Source: Ptiloglossa arizonensis
Taxonomy: Eukaryota; Arthropoda; Insecta; Hymenoptera; Colletidae
Direction: 5' to 3'
Assembly: GCF_051014685.1 (NCBI RefSeq)
Contig: NW_027478722.1
Coordinates: 62,001-126,000, forward strand
DNA length: 64,000 nucleotides
Both the position numbers and the translations under genes were made by a program. How positions within the stretch are numbered: position 1 is the stretch's first letter; the number at the start of each line of letters is the position of its first letter. Shown piece after piece: positions 14,160 to 27,220 of this stretch. The notes below the pieces were generated by a model. The model searched no databases and was not told the origin of the DNA. It saw nothing but the letters and a program-made list of their open reading frames with translations.

Positions 14160-16073
14160 TTTCCCTAGGCCATTCTGGTTAAGCGTTTGGAGCAGCAGAA
14201 TTGCGAAAAATTTTTTGCCTTCTCAACCATTTCTTGGCTTCAAACTCCCATATCTCGCGCACGGATTGACCTAACCCAAAAATTCCTATTGCATCTGAAA
14301 GTAGAAACTAGCCCGATTACAACGGTATGTGTATTTTCACCCTAGGTCATTCTGGTTAAGCGTTTGGAGCAGCAGAATTGCGAAAAATTTTTTGCCTTCT
14401 AACCATTTCTTGGCTTCAAACTCCCATATCTCGCGAACGGATTGACCTAACCCAAAAATTCCTGTTGCATCTGAAAGTAGAAACTCGCCCGATTACAACG
14501 GTATGTGTATTTTTTCCCTAGGCCATTCTGGTTAAGCGTTTGGAGCAGCAGAATTGCGAAAAATTTTTTGCCTTCTGAACCATTTCTTGGCTTCAAACTC
14601 CCATATCTCGCGAACGGATTGACCTAACCCAAAAAGTCCTATTGCATCTGAAAGTAGAAACTCGCCCGATTACAACGGCATGTGTATTTTTTCCCTAGGC
14701 CATTCTGGTTAAGCGTTTGGAGCAGCAGAATTGCGAAAAATTTTTTGCCTTCTCAACCATTTCTTGGCTTCAAACTCCCATATCTCGCGAACGGAATGAC
14801 CTAACCCAAAAATTCCTATTGCATATGGAAGTAGAAGCTCTACCGATCACAACGGTATGTGTATTTTTTCCCTAGGCCATTCTGGTTAAGCGTTTGGAGC
14901 AGCAGAAGTGCGAAAAATTTGTTGTCTTCTCAACCATTTCTTAGCTTCAAACTCCCATATCTCGCGAACGGATTGACCTAACCCAAAAATTCCTGTTGCA
15001 TCTGAAAGTAGAAACTCGCCCGATTACAACGGTATGTGTATTATTTCCCTAGGCCATTCTGGTTAAGCGTTTGGAGCAGCAGAATTGCGAAAAATTTTTT
15101 GCCTTCTCAACCATTTCTTGGCTTCAAACTCCCATATCTCGCGCACGGATTGACCTAACCCAAAAATTCCTATTGCATCTGAAAGTAGAAACTAGCCCGA
15201 TTACAACGGTATGTGTATTTTCACCCTAGGCCATTCTGGTTAAGCGTTTGGAGCAGCAGAATTGCGAAAAATTTTTTGCCTTCTAACCATTTCTTGGCTT
15301 CAAACTCCCATATCTCGCGAACGGATTGACCTAACCCAAAAATTCCTGTTGCATCTGAAAGTAGAAACTCGCCCGATTACAACGGTATGTGTATTTTTTC
15401 CCTAGGCCATTCTGGTTAAGCGTTTGGAGCAGCAGAATTGCGAAAAATTTTTTGCCTTCTGAACCATTTCTTGGCTTCAAACTCCCATATCTCGCGAACG
15501 GATTGACCTAACCCAAAAAGTCCTATTGCATCTGAAAGTAGAAACTCGCCCGATTACAACGGCATGTGTATTTTTTCCCTAGGCCATTCTGGTTAAGCGT
15601 TTGGAGCAGCAGAATTGCGAAAAATTTTTTGCCTTCTCAACCATTTCTTGGCTTCAAACTCCCATATCTCGCGAACGGAATGACCTAACCCAAAAATTCC
15701 TATTGCATATGGAAGTAGAAGCTCTACCGATCACAACGGTATGTGTATTTTTTCCCTAGGCCATTCTGGTTAAGCGTTTGGAGCAGCAGAAGTGCGAAAA
15801 ATTTGTTGTCTTCTCAACCATTTCTTAGCTTCAAACTCCCATATCTCGCGAACGGATTGACCTAACCCAAAAATTCCTGTTGCATCTGAAAGTAGAAACT
15901 CGCCCGATTACAACGGTATGTGTATTATTTCCCTAGGCCATTCTGGTTAAGCGTTTGGAGCAGCAGAATTGCGAAAAATTTTTTGCCTTCTCAACCATTT
16001 CTTGGCTTCAAACTCCCATATCTCGCGCACGGATTGACCTAACCCAAAAATTCCTATTGCATCTGAAAGTAGA
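14160..16073 (+). repeat. 5-unit tandem higher-order repeat, 884-bp period, about 2.2 copies
   Basis: 14160-15189 matches 15044-16073 with one difference noticed (GGTCATTC near 14346 against GGCCATTC). Diagnostic shared variants are GCATATGGAAG (14821 and 15705), ACTAGCCCG followed by GTATTTTCACCC, the one-base-short TTCTAACC, and TTCTGAACC. The match breaks where the second copy runs into GACACTCGCCCGG at 16074. The period is five units minus one base. Confidence 0.9.
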
Positions 16074-16307
16074 CACTCGCCCGGTTACAGCGGTATGTGT
16101 ATTTTTTTCCTAGGCCATTCTGGTTAAGCGTTTGGAGCAGCAGAATTGCGAAAAATTTTCTGCCTTCTCAACCATTTCTTGGCTTCAAACTCCCATATCT
16201 CGCGAACGGATTGACCTAACCCAAAAATTCCTGTTGCGTCTGAAAGTAGAAACTCGCCCGATTACAACGGTATGTGTATTTTTTCCCTAGGCCATTCTGG
16301 TTAAGCA

Positions 16308-18106
16308 TTTGGAGCAGCAGAATTGCGAAAAATTTTTTGCCTTCTCAACCGTTCCTTGGCTTCAAACTCCCATATCTCGCGAACGGATTGACCTAACTCA
16401 AAAATTCCTGTTGCGTCTGAAAGTAGAAACTCGCCCGATTACAGCGGTATGTGTATTTTTACCCTAGGCCATTCTGGTTAAGCGTTTGGAGCAGCAGAAT
16501 TACGACAAATTTTTTGCCTTTTCAACCATTTCTTGGCTTCAAACTCCCATATCTCGCGAACGGATTGACCTAACCCAAAAATTCCTGTTGCGTCTGAAAG
16601 TAGAAACTCGCCCGATTACAACGGTGTGTGTATTTTTTTCCTAGGCCATTCTGGTTAAGCGTTTGAAGCAGCAGAAGTGCGAAAAATTTGTTGTCTTCTC
16701 AACCATTTCTTAGCTTCAAACTCCCATATCTCGCGAACGGATTGACCTAACCCAAAAATTCCTGTTGCATCTGAAAGTAGAAACTCGCCCGATTACAACG
16801 GTATGTGTATTATTTCCCTAGGCCATTCTGGTTAAGCGTTTGGAGCAGCAGAATTGCGAAAAATTTTTTGCCATCTCAACCATTTCTTTGCTTCAAACTC
16901 CCATATCTCGCGAACGGAATGACCTAACCCAAAAATTCCTATTGCATCTGGAAGTAGAAACTCTAACGATTACAACGGTATGTGTATTTTTTCCCTAGGC
17001 CATTCTGGTTAAGCGTTTGGAGCAGCAGAATTGCGAAAAATTTTTTGCCTTCTCAACCATTTCTTGGCTTCAAACTCCCATATCTCGCGCACGGATTGAC
17101 CTAACCCAAAAATTCCTATTGCATCTGAAAGTAGAAACTCGCCCGATTACAGCGGTATGTGTATTCTTTTCCTAGGCCATTCTGGTTAAGCGTTTGGAGC
17201 AGCAGAATTGCGAAAAATTTTTTGCCTTCTCAACCGTTCCTTGGCTTCAAACTCCCATATCTCGCGAACGGATTGACCTAACTCAAAAATTCCTGTTGCG
17301 TCTGAAAGTAGAAACTCGCCCGATTACAGCGGTATGTGTATTTTTACCCTAGGCCATTCTGGTTAAGCGTTTGGAGCAGCAGAATTACGACAAATTTTTT
17401 GCCTTTTCAACCATTTCTTGGCTTCAAACTCCCATATCTCGCGAACGGATTGACCTAACCCAAAAATTCCTGTTGCGTCTGAAAGTAGAAACTCGCCCGA
17501 TTACAACGGTGTGTGTATTTTTTTCCTAGGCCATTCTGGTTAAGCGTTTGAAGCAGCAGAAGTGCGAAAAATTTGTTGTCTTCTCAACCATTTCTTAGCT
17601 TCAAACTCCCATATCTCGCGAACGGATTGACCTAACCCAAAAATTCCTGTTGCATCTGAAAGTAGAAACTCGCCCGATTACAACGGTATGTGTATTATTT
17701 CCCTAGGCCATTCTGGTTAAGCGTTTGGAGCAGCAGAATTGCGAAAAATTTTTTGCCATCTCAACCATTTCTTTGCTTCAAACTCCCATATCTCGCGAAC
17801 GGAATGACCTAACCCAAAAATTCCTATTGCATCTGGAAGTAGAAACTCTAACGATTACAACGGTATGTGTATTTTTTCCCTAGGCCATTCTGGTTAAGCG
17901 TTTGGAGCAGCAGAATTGCGAAAAATTTTTTGCCTTCTCAACCATTTCTTGGCTTCAAACTCCCATATCTCGCGCACGGATTGACCTAACCCAAAAATTC
18001 CTATTGCATCTGAAAGTAGAAACTCGCCCGATTACAGCGGTATGTGTATTCTTTTCCTAGGCCATTCTGGTTAAGCGTTTGGAGCAGCAGAATTGCGAAA
18101 AATTTT
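16308..18106 (+). repeat. 5-unit tandem higher-order repeat, 885-bp period
   Basis: 16308-17221 matches 17193-18106 with no difference seen. The shared private variants are CCTTTTCAACC (16516 and 17401), GCCATCTCAACC and GTATTCTTTTCC. The left edge is GCATTTGG against GCGTTTGG near 16307; the right edge is AATTTTTTGCC against AATTTTCTGCC at 17222/18107. It lies next to another 5-unit repeat but uses a different set of units, so the equal length is not inherited from it. Confidence 0.9.
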
Positions 18107-18210
18107 CTGCCTTCTCACACATTTCTTGGCTTCAAACTCCCATATCTCGCGAACGGAATGACCTAACCCAAAAATTCCTATTGCATCTGGAAGTAGAAAC
18201 TCTACCGATC

Positions 18211-18708
18211 ACAACGGTATGTGAATTTTTTGCCAAGGCCATTCTGGTTAAGCGTTTGGAGCAGCAGAATTGCGAAAAATTTTTTGCCCTCTCAACCATT
18301 CCTTGGCTCAAACTCACATATCTCGCGAACGGATTGACCTAACACAAAAATTCCTGCTGCGTCTGAAAGTAGACACTCGCCCGATTACAACGGTATGTGT
18401 ATTTTTTCCCTAGGCCATTCTGGTTAAGCGTTTGGAGCAGCAGAATTGCGAAAAATTTGTTGTCTTCTCAACCATTTCTTAGCTTCAAACTCCCATATCT
18501 CGCGAGCGGATTGACCTAACCCAAAAATTCCTATTGCATCTGAAAGTAGAAACTCGCCCGATTACAACGGTATGTGAATTTTTTGCCAAGGCCATTCTGG
18601 TTAAGCGTTTGGAGCAGCAGAATTGCGAAAAATTTTTTGCCCTCTCAACCATTCCTTGGCTCAAACTCACATATCTCGCGAACGGATTGACCTAACACAA
18701 AAATTCCT
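18211..18708 (+). repeat. 2-unit duplication carrying the GCCAAGG marker
   Basis: 18211-18355 is repeated at 18564-18708, shift 353 bp (two units minus one base). Both copies carry GTGAATTTTTTGCCAAGG, a double departure from the usual GTGTATTTTTTCCCTAGG, followed by the one-base-short CTTGGCTCAAACTCAC and AACACAAAAA. This is the first place in the window where the GCCAAGG marker unit appears. Confidence 0.8.
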
Positions 18709-21700
18709 ATTGCATCTGAAAGTAGAAACTCGCCCGATTACAACGGTATGTGTATTTTTTCCCTAGGCCATTCTGGTTAAGCGTTTGGGGCAGCAGATGT
18801 GCGAAAAATTTGTTGTCTTCTCAACCATTTCTTAGCGTCAAACTCCCATATCTCGCGAACGGATTGACCTAACACAAAAATTCCTGTTGCATCTGAAAGT
18901 AGAAACTCGCCCGATTACAGCGGTATGTGTATTTTTACCCTAGGCCATTCTGGTTAAGCGTTTGGAGCAGCAGAATTGCCAAAAGTTTTTTGCCTTCTCA
19001 ACCATTTCTTGGTTTCAAACTCCCATATCTCGCGAACGGATTGTCCTAACCCAAAAATTCCTGTTGCATCTGAAAGTAGAAACTCGCCCGATTACAGCGG
19101 TATGTGTATTTTTACCCTAGGCCATTCTGGTTAAGCGTTTGGAGCAGCAGAATTACGACAAATTTTTTGCCTTCTCAACCATTTCTTGGCTTCAAACTCC
19201 CATATCTCGCGAACGGATTGACCTAACCCAAAAATTCCTGTTGCGTCTGAAAGTAGAAACTCGCCCGATTACAACGGTGTGTGTATTTTTTTCCTAGGCC
19301 ATTCTGGTTAAGCGTTTGAAGCAGCAGAAGTGCGAAAAATTTGTTGTCTTCTCAACCATTTCTTAGCTTCAAACTCCCATATCTCGCGAACGGATTGACC
19401 TAACCCAAAAATTCCTGTTGCTCCTGAAAGTAGAAACTCGCCCGATTACAACGGTATGTGTATTTTTTCCCTAGGCCATTCTGGTTAAGCGTTTGGAGCA
19501 GCAGAATTGCGAAAAATTTTTTGCCTTCTCAACCATTTCTTGGCTTCAAACTTCCATATCTCGCGAACGGATTGACCTAACCTAAAAATTCCTATTGCTT
19601 CTGAAAGTAGAATCTCGCCCGATTACAACGGTATGTGTATTTTTTCCCTAGGCCATTCTGGTTAAGCGTTTGGAGCAGCAGAATTGCGAAAAATTTTTTG
19701 CCTTCTCAACCGTTCCTTGGCTTCAAACTCCCATATCTCGCGAACGGATTGACCTATCTCAAAAATTCCTGTTGCGTCTGAAAGTAGAAACTCGCCCGAT
19801 TACAGCGGTATGTGTATTTTTACCCTAGGCCATTCTGGTTAAGCGTTTGGAGCAGCAGAATTACGACAAATTTTTTGCCTTCTCAACCATTTCTTGGCTT
19901 TAAACTCCCATATCTCGCGAACGGATTGGCCTAACCCAAAAATTCCTGTTGCTTCTGAAAGTAGAAACTCGCCCGATTACAACGGTGTGTGTATTTTTTT
20001 CCTAGGCCATTCTGGTTAAGCGTTTGAAGCAGCAGAAGTGCGAAAAATTTGTTGTCTTCTCAACCATTTCTTAGCTTCAAACTCCCATATCTCGCGAACG
20101 GATTGACCTAACCCAAAAATTCCTGTTGCATCTGAAAGTTGAAACTCGCCCGATTACAGCGGTATGTGTATTTTTTTCCTAGGCCATTCTGGTTAAGCGT
20201 TTGGAGCAGCAGAATTGCGAAAAATTTTTTGCCCTCTCAACCATTCCTTGGCTCAAACTCACATATCTCGCGAACGGATTGACCTAACACAAAAATTCCT
20301 ATTGCATCTGAAAGTAGAAACTCGCCCGATTACAACGGTATGTGTATTTTTTCCCTAGGCCATTCTGGTTAAGCGTTTGGAGCAGCAGATGTGCGAAAAA
20401 TTTGTTGTCTTCTCAACCATTTCTTAGCGTCAAACTCCCATATCTCGCGAACGGATTGACCTAACACAAAAATTCCTGTTGCATCTGAAAGTAGAAACTC
20501 GCCCGATTACAGCGGTATGTGTATTTTTACCCTAGGCCATTCTGGTTAAGCGTTTGGAGCAGCAGAATTGCGAAAAGTTTTTTGCCTTCTCAACCATTTC
20601 TTGGTTTCAAACTCCCATATCTCGCGAACGGATTGTCCTAACCCAAAAATTCCTGTTGCATCTGAAAGTAGAAACTCGCCCGATTACAGCGGTATGTGTA
20701 TTTTTACCCTAGGCCATTCTGGTTAAGCGTTTGGAGCAGCAGAATTACGACAAATTTTTTGCCTTCTCAACCATTTCTTGGCTTCAAACTCCCATATCTC
20801 GCGAACGGATTGACCTAACCCAAAAATTCCTGTTGCGTCTGAAAGTAGAAACTCGCCCGATTACAACGGTGTGTGTATTTTTTTCCTAGGCCATTCTGGT
20901 TAAGCGTTTGAAGCGGCAGAAGTGCGAAAAATTTGTTGTCTTCTCAACCATTTCTTAGCTTCAAACTCCCATATCTCGCGAACGGATTGACCTAACCCAA
21001 AAATTCCTGTTGCTCCTGAAAGTAGAAACTCGCCCGATTACAACGGTATGTGTATTTTTTCCCTAGGCCATTCTGGTTAAGCGTTTGGAGCAGCAGAATT
21101 GCGAAAAATTTTTTGCCTTCTCAACCATTTCTTGGCTTCAAACTTCCATATCTCGCGAACGGATTGACCTAACCTAAAAATTCCTATTGCTTCTGAAAGT
21201 AGAATCTCGCCCGATTACAACGGTATGTGTATTTTTTCCCTAGGCCATTCTGGTTAAGCGTTTGGAGCAGCAGAATTGCGAAAAATTTTTTGCCTTCTCA
21301 ACCGTTCCTTGGCTTCAAACTCCCATATCTCGCGAACGGATTGACCTATCTCAAAAATTCCTGTTGCGTCTGAAAGTAGAAACTCGCCCGATTACAGCGG
21401 TATGTGTATTTTTACCCTAGGCCATTCTGGTTAAGCGTTTGGAGCAGCAGAATTACGACAAATTTTTTGCCTTCTCAACCATTTCTTGGCTTTAAACTCC
21501 CATATCTCGCGAACGGATTGGCCTAACCCAAAAATTCCTGTTGCGTCTGAAAGTAGAAACTCGCCCGATTACAACGGTGTGTGTATTTTTTTCCTAGGCC
21601 ATTCTGGTTAAGCGTTTGAAGCAGCAGAAGTGCGAATAATTTGTTGTCTTCTCAACCATTTCTTAGCTTCAAACTCCCATATCTCGCGAACGGATTGACC

Positions 21701-21750
21701 TAACCCAAAAATTCCTGTTGCATCTGAAAGTTGAAACTCGCCCGATTACA
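18589..21750 (+). repeat. 9-unit tandem higher-order repeat, 1592-bp period
   Basis: 18589-20158 matches 20181-21750 with about five differences seen (such as TTTGGGGCAG near 18787, TTGCCAAAAG near 18968, GAAGCGGCAG near 20911 and GCGAATAAT near 21634). Shared markers are CAGCAGATGTGCG, TTAGCGTCAAAC, GATTGTCC, AACCTAAAAATT with GCTTCTGAAAG, and TTGCTCCTGAAAG. The copies stop matching at ACAGCGG against ACAACGG (20159/21751). Confidence 0.9.
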
Positions 21751-24700
21751 ACGGTATGTGTATTATTTCCCTAGGCCATTCTGGTTAAGCGTTTGGAGCA
21801 GCAGAATTGCGAAAAATTTTTTGCCATCTCAACCATTTCTTTGCTTCAAACTCCCATATCTCGCGAACGGAATGACCTAACCCAAAAATTCCTATTGCAT
21901 CTGGAAGTAGAAACTCTAACGATTACAACGGTATGTGTATTTTTTCCCTAGGCCATTCTGGTTAAGCGTTTGGAGCAGCAGAATTGCGAAAAATTTTTTG
22001 CCTTCTCAACCATTTCTTGGCTTCAAACTCCCATATCTCGCGCACGGATTGACCTAACCCAAAAATTCCTATTGCATCTGAAAGTAGAAACTCGCCCGAT
22101 TACAGCGGTATGTGTATTTTTTTCCTAGGCCATTCTGGTTAAGCGTTTGGAGCAGCAGAATTGCGAAAAATTTTCTGCCTTCTCAACCATTTCTTGGCTT
22201 CAAACTCCCATTTCTCGCGAACGGAATGACCTAACCCAAAAATTCCTATTGCATCTGGAAGTAGAAACTCTACCGATCACAACGGTATGTGTGTTTTTTC
22301 CCTAGGCCATTCTGGTTAAGCGTTTGGAGCAGCAGAAGTGCGAGAAATTTGTTGTCTTCTCAACCATTTCTTAGCTTCAAACTCCCATATCTCGCGAACG
22401 GATTGACCTAACCCAAAAATTCCTGTTGCATCTGAAAGTAGAAACTCGCCCGATTACAACGGTATGTGTATTGTTTCCCTAGGCCATTCTGGTTAAGCAT
22501 TTGGAGCAGCAGAATTGCGAAAAATTTTTTGCCTTCTCAACCATTTCTTTGCTTCAAACTCCCATATCTCGCGAACGGAATGACCTAACCCAAAAATTCC
22601 TATTGCATCTGGAAGTAGAAACTCTACCGATTACAACGGTATGTGTATTTTTTCCCTAGGCCATTCTGGTTAAGCGTTTGGAGCAGCAGAATTGCGAAAA
22701 ATTTTTTGCCTTCTCAACCACTTCTTGGCTTCAAACTCCCATATCACGGGCACGGATTGACCTAACCCAAAAATTCCTGTTGCGTCTGAAAGTAGAAACT
22801 CGCCCGATTACAACGGTATGTGTATTTTTTCCCTAGCCCATTCTGGTTAAGCGTTTGGAGCAGCAGAATTGCGAAAAATTTGTTGTCTTCTCAACCATTT
22901 CTTAGCTTCAAACTCCCATATCTCGCGAGCGGATTGACCTAACCCAAAAATTCCTATTGCATCTGAAAGTAGAAACTCGCCCGATTACAACGGTATGTGT
23001 ATTTTTTGCCAAGGCCATTCTGGTTAAGCGTTTGGAGCAGCAGAATTGCGAAAAATTTTTTGCCCTCTCAACCATTCCTTGGCTCAAACTCACATATCTC
23101 GCGAACGGATTGACCTAACACAAAAATTCCTATTGCATCTGAAAGTAGAAACTCGCCCGATTACAACGGTTTGTGTATTTTTTCCCTAGGCCATTCTGGT
23201 TAAGCGTTTGGAGCAGCAGATGTGCGAAAAATTTGTTGTCTTCTCAACCACTTCTTAGCGTCAAACTCCCATATCTCGCGAACGGATTGACCTAACACAA
23301 AAATTCCTGTTGCATCTGAAAGTAGAAACTCGCCCGATTACAGCGGTATGTGTATTTTTACCCTAGGCCATTCTGGTTAAGCGTTTGGAGCAGCAGAATT
23401 GCGAAAAGTTTTTTGCCTTCTCAACCATTTCTTGGTTTCAAACTCCCATATCTCGCGAACGGATTGTCCTAACCCAAAAATTCCTGTTGCATCTGAAAGT
23501 AGAAACTCGCCCGATTACAACGGTATGTGTATTTTTTCCCTAGGCCATTCTGGTTAAGCGTTTGGAGCAGCAGAATTGCGGAAAATTTTTTGCCTTCTCA
23601 ACCATTCCTTGGCTTCAAGCTCCCATATCTCGCGAACGGATTGACCTAACTCAAAAATTCCTGTTGCGTCTGAAAGTAGAAACTCGCCCGATTACAGCGG
23701 TATGTGTATTTTTACCCTAGGCCATTCTGATTAAGCGTTTGGAGCAGCAGAATTGCGAAAAATTTTTTGCCTTCTGAACCGTTCCTTGGCTTCAAACTCC
23801 CATATCTCGCGAACGGATTGACCTAACCCAAAAATTCCTGTTGCTCCTGAAAGTAGAAGCTCGCCCGATTACAACGGTATGTGTATTTTTACCCCAGGGC
23901 ATTCTGGTTAAGCGTTTGGAGCAGCAGAATTGCGAAAAATTTTTTGTCTTCTCAACCATTTCTTAGCTTCAAACTCCCATATCTCGCGAGCGGATTGACC
24001 TAACCCAAAAATTCCTATTGCATCTGAAAGTAGAAACTCGCCCGATTACAACGGTATGTGTATTTTTTGCCAAGGCCATTCTGGTTAAGCGTTTGGAGCA
24101 GCAGAATTGCGAAAAATTTTTTGCCCTCTCAACCATTCCTTGGCTCAAACTCACATATCTCGCGAACGGATTGACCTAACACAAAAACTCCTATTGCATC
24201 TGAAAGTAGAAACTCGCCCGATTACAACGGTTTGTGTATTTTTTCCCTAGGCCATTCTGGTTAAGCGTTTGGAGCAGCAGATGTGCGAAAAATTTGTTGT
24301 CTTCTCAACCATTTCTTAGCGTCAAACTCCCATATCTCGCGAACGGATTGACCTAACACAAAAATTCCTGTTGCATCTGAAAGTAGAAACTCGCCCGATT
24401 ACAGCGGTATGTGTATCTTTACCCTAGGCCATTCTGGTTAAGCGTTTGGAGCAGCAGAATTGCGAAAAGTTTTTTGCCTTCTCAACCATTTCTTGGTTTC
24501 AAACTCCCATATCTCGCGAACGGATTGTCCTAACCCAAAAATTCCTGTTGCATCTGAAAGTAGAAACTCGCCCGATTACAACGGTATGTGTATTTTTTCC
24601 CTAGGCCATTCTGGTTAAGCGTTTGGAGCAGCAGAATTGTGGAAAATTTTTTGCCTTCTCAACCATTCCTTGGCTTCAAGCTCCCATATCTCGCGAACGG

Positions 24701-26294
24701 ATTGACCTAACTCAAAAATTCCTGTTGCGTCTGAAAGTAGAAACTCGCCCGATTACAGCGGTATGTGTATTTTTACCCTAGGCCATTCTGATTAAGCGTT
24801 TGGAGCAGCAGAATTGCGAAAAATTTTTTGCCTTCTCAACCGTTCGTTGGCTTCAAACTCCCATATCTCGCGAACGGATTGACCTAACCCAAAAATTCCT
24901 ATTGCATCTGAAACTCGAAACTCGCCCGATTACAACGGTATGTGAATTTTTTCCCTAGGCCTTTCTGGTTAAGCGTTTGGAGCAGCAGAAGTGCGAAAAA
25001 TTTGTTGTCTTCTCAACCATTTCTTAGCATCAAATTTCCATATCTCGCGAACGGATTGACCTAACCCAAAAATTCCTGTTGCTCCTGAAAGTAGAAACTC
25101 GCCCGATTACAACGGTATGTGTATTTTTTCCCTAGGCCATTCTGGTTAAGCGTTTGGAGCAGCAGAATTGCGAAAAATTTTTTGCCTTCTCAACCATTTC
25201 TTGGCTTCAAACTTCCATATCTCGCGAACGGATTGACCTAACCTAAAAATTCCTATTGCTTCTGAAAGTAGAATCTCGCCCGATTACAACGGTATGTGTA
25301 TTTTTTCCCTAGGCCATTCTGGTTAAGCGTTTGGAGCAGCAGAATTGCGAAAAATTTTTTGCCTTCTCAACCGTTCCTTGGCTTCAAACTCCCATATCTC
25401 GCGAACGGATTGACCTAACTCAAAAATTCCTGTTGCGTCTGAAAGTAGAAACTCGCCCGATTACAGCGGTATGTGTATTTTTACCCTAGGCCATTCTGGT
25501 TAAGCGTTTGGAGCAGCAGAATTACGACAAATTTTTTGCCTTCTCAACCATTTCTTGGCTTCAAACTCCCATATCTCGCGAACGGATTGGCCTAAACCAA
25601 AAATTCCTGTTGCGTCTGAAAGTAGAAACTCGCCCGATTACAACGGTGTGTGTATTTTTTTCCTAGGCCATTCTGGTTAAGCGTTTGAAGCAGCAGAAGT
25701 GCGAAAAATTTGTTGTCTTCTCAACCATTTCTTAGCTTCAAACTCCCATATCTCGCGAACGGATTGACCTAACCCAAAAATTCCTGTTGCATCTGAAAGT
25801 AGAAACTCGCCCGATTACAACGGTATGTGTATTATTTCCCTAGGCCATTCTGGTTAAGCGTTTGGAGCAGCAGAATTGCGAAAAATTTTTTGCCATCTCA
25901 ACCATTTCTTTGCTTCAAACTCCCATATCTCGCGAACGGAATGACCTAACCCAAAAATTCCTATTGCATCTGGAAGTAGAAACTCTAACGATTACAACGG
26001 TATGTGTATTTTTTCCCTAGGCCATTCTGGTTAAGCGTTTGGAGCAGCAGAATTGCGAAAAATTTTTTGCCTTCTCAACCATTTCTTGGCTTCAAACTCC
26101 CATATCTCGGGCACGGATTGACCTAACCCAAAAATTCCTATTGCATCTGAAAGTAGAAACTCGCCCGATTACAGCGGTATGTGTATTTTTTTCCTTGGCC
26201 ATTCTGGTTAAGCGTTTGGAGCAGCAGAATTGCGAAAAATTTTCTGCCTTGTCAACCATTTCTTGGCTTCAAACTCCCATATCTCGCGAACGGA
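20970..26294 (+). repeat. Separated 23-unit duplication, shift 4069 bp
   Basis: About 1.26 kb at 20970-22225 corresponds to 25039-26294. Both carry TTGCTCCTGAAAG, AACCTAAAAATTCC, GCTTCTGAAAGTAGAATCTCG and then the TTACGACAAATT unit in the same order. The right copy has local changes (CTCGGGCACGG near 26107, TTTTCCTTGGCC near 26194). The shift equals that of the 3020-10697 repeat although the units involved differ. The interval from about 21750 to 22880 is a mosaic of the same subfamilies and holds nothing else. Confidence 0.75.
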
Positions 26295-27220
26295 TTGACC
26301 TAGCCCAAAAATTCCTGTTGCGTCTGAAAGTAGAAACTCGCCCGATTACAACGGTATGTGTATTTTTTCCCTAGCCCATTCTGGTTAAGCGTTTGGAGCA
26401 GCAGAATTGCGAAAAATTTGTTGTCTTCTCAACCTTTTCTTAGCTTCAAACTCCCATATCTCGCGAGCGGATTGACCTAACCCAAAAATTCCTATTGCAT
26501 CTGAAAGTAGAAACTCGCCCGATTACAACGGTATGTGTATTTTTTGCCAAGGCGATTCTGGTTAAGCGTTTGGGGCAGCAGAATTGCGAAAAATTTTTTG
26601 CCCTCTCAACCATTCCTTGGCTCAAACTCACATATCTCGCGAACGGATTGACCTAACACAAAAATTCCTATTGCATCTGAAAGTAGAAACTCGCCCGATT
26701 ACAACGGTTTGTGTATTTTTTCCCTAGGCCATTCTGGTTAAGCGTTTGGAGCAGCAGATGTGCGAAAAATTTGTTGTCTTCTCAACCATTTCTTAGCGTC
26801 AAACTCCCATATCTCGCGAACGGATTGACCTAACACAAAAATTCCTGTTGCATCTGAAAGTAGAAACTCGCCCGATTACAGCGGTATGTGTATTTTTACC
26901 CTAGGCCACTCTGGTTAAGCGTTTGGAGCAGCAGAATTGCGAAAAGTTTTTTGCCTTCTCAACCATTTCTTGGTTTCAAACTCCCATATCTCGCGAACGG
27001 ATTGTCCTAACCCAAAAATTCCTGTTGCATCTGAAAGTAGAAACTCGCCCGATTACAACGGTATGTGTATTTTTTCCCTAGGCCATTCTGGTTAAGCGTT
27101 TGGAGCAGCAGAATTGCGACAAATTTTTTGCCTTCTCAACCATTCCTTGGCTTCAAGCTCCCATATCTCGCGAACGGATTGACCTAACTCAAAAATTCCT
27201 GTTGCGTCTGAAAGTAGAAT
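22882..27220 (+). repeat. 6-unit tandem higher-order repeat, 1061-bp period, with a third distal copy
   Basis: 22882-23775 matches 23943-24836 with a few differences (CCACTTC near 23248, AAAAACTCC near 24184, GTATCTTTAC near 24413). The run contains the CGCGAGCGG unit, the GCCAAGG unit, the AGATGTGCG unit, the GATTGTCC unit and a CTTCAAGCTCCC unit. A third copy of most of this run lies at about 26420-27220, 3538 bp (20 units minus two) from the first. Sequence between 24840 and 26420 belongs to the 23-unit duplication described separately. Confidence 0.85.

Noticed and set aside
18132..18317. Repeated 61-codon minus-strand ORF (also near 18485, 22908, 23969, 26446, 33704, 37596, 42550, 48032, 50155, 56165)
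   Set aside because: It appears only where the GCCAAGG marker removes a minus-strand stop next to the CTCAAACTCAC deletion. Its repetition follows the satellite haplotype, not protein selection.
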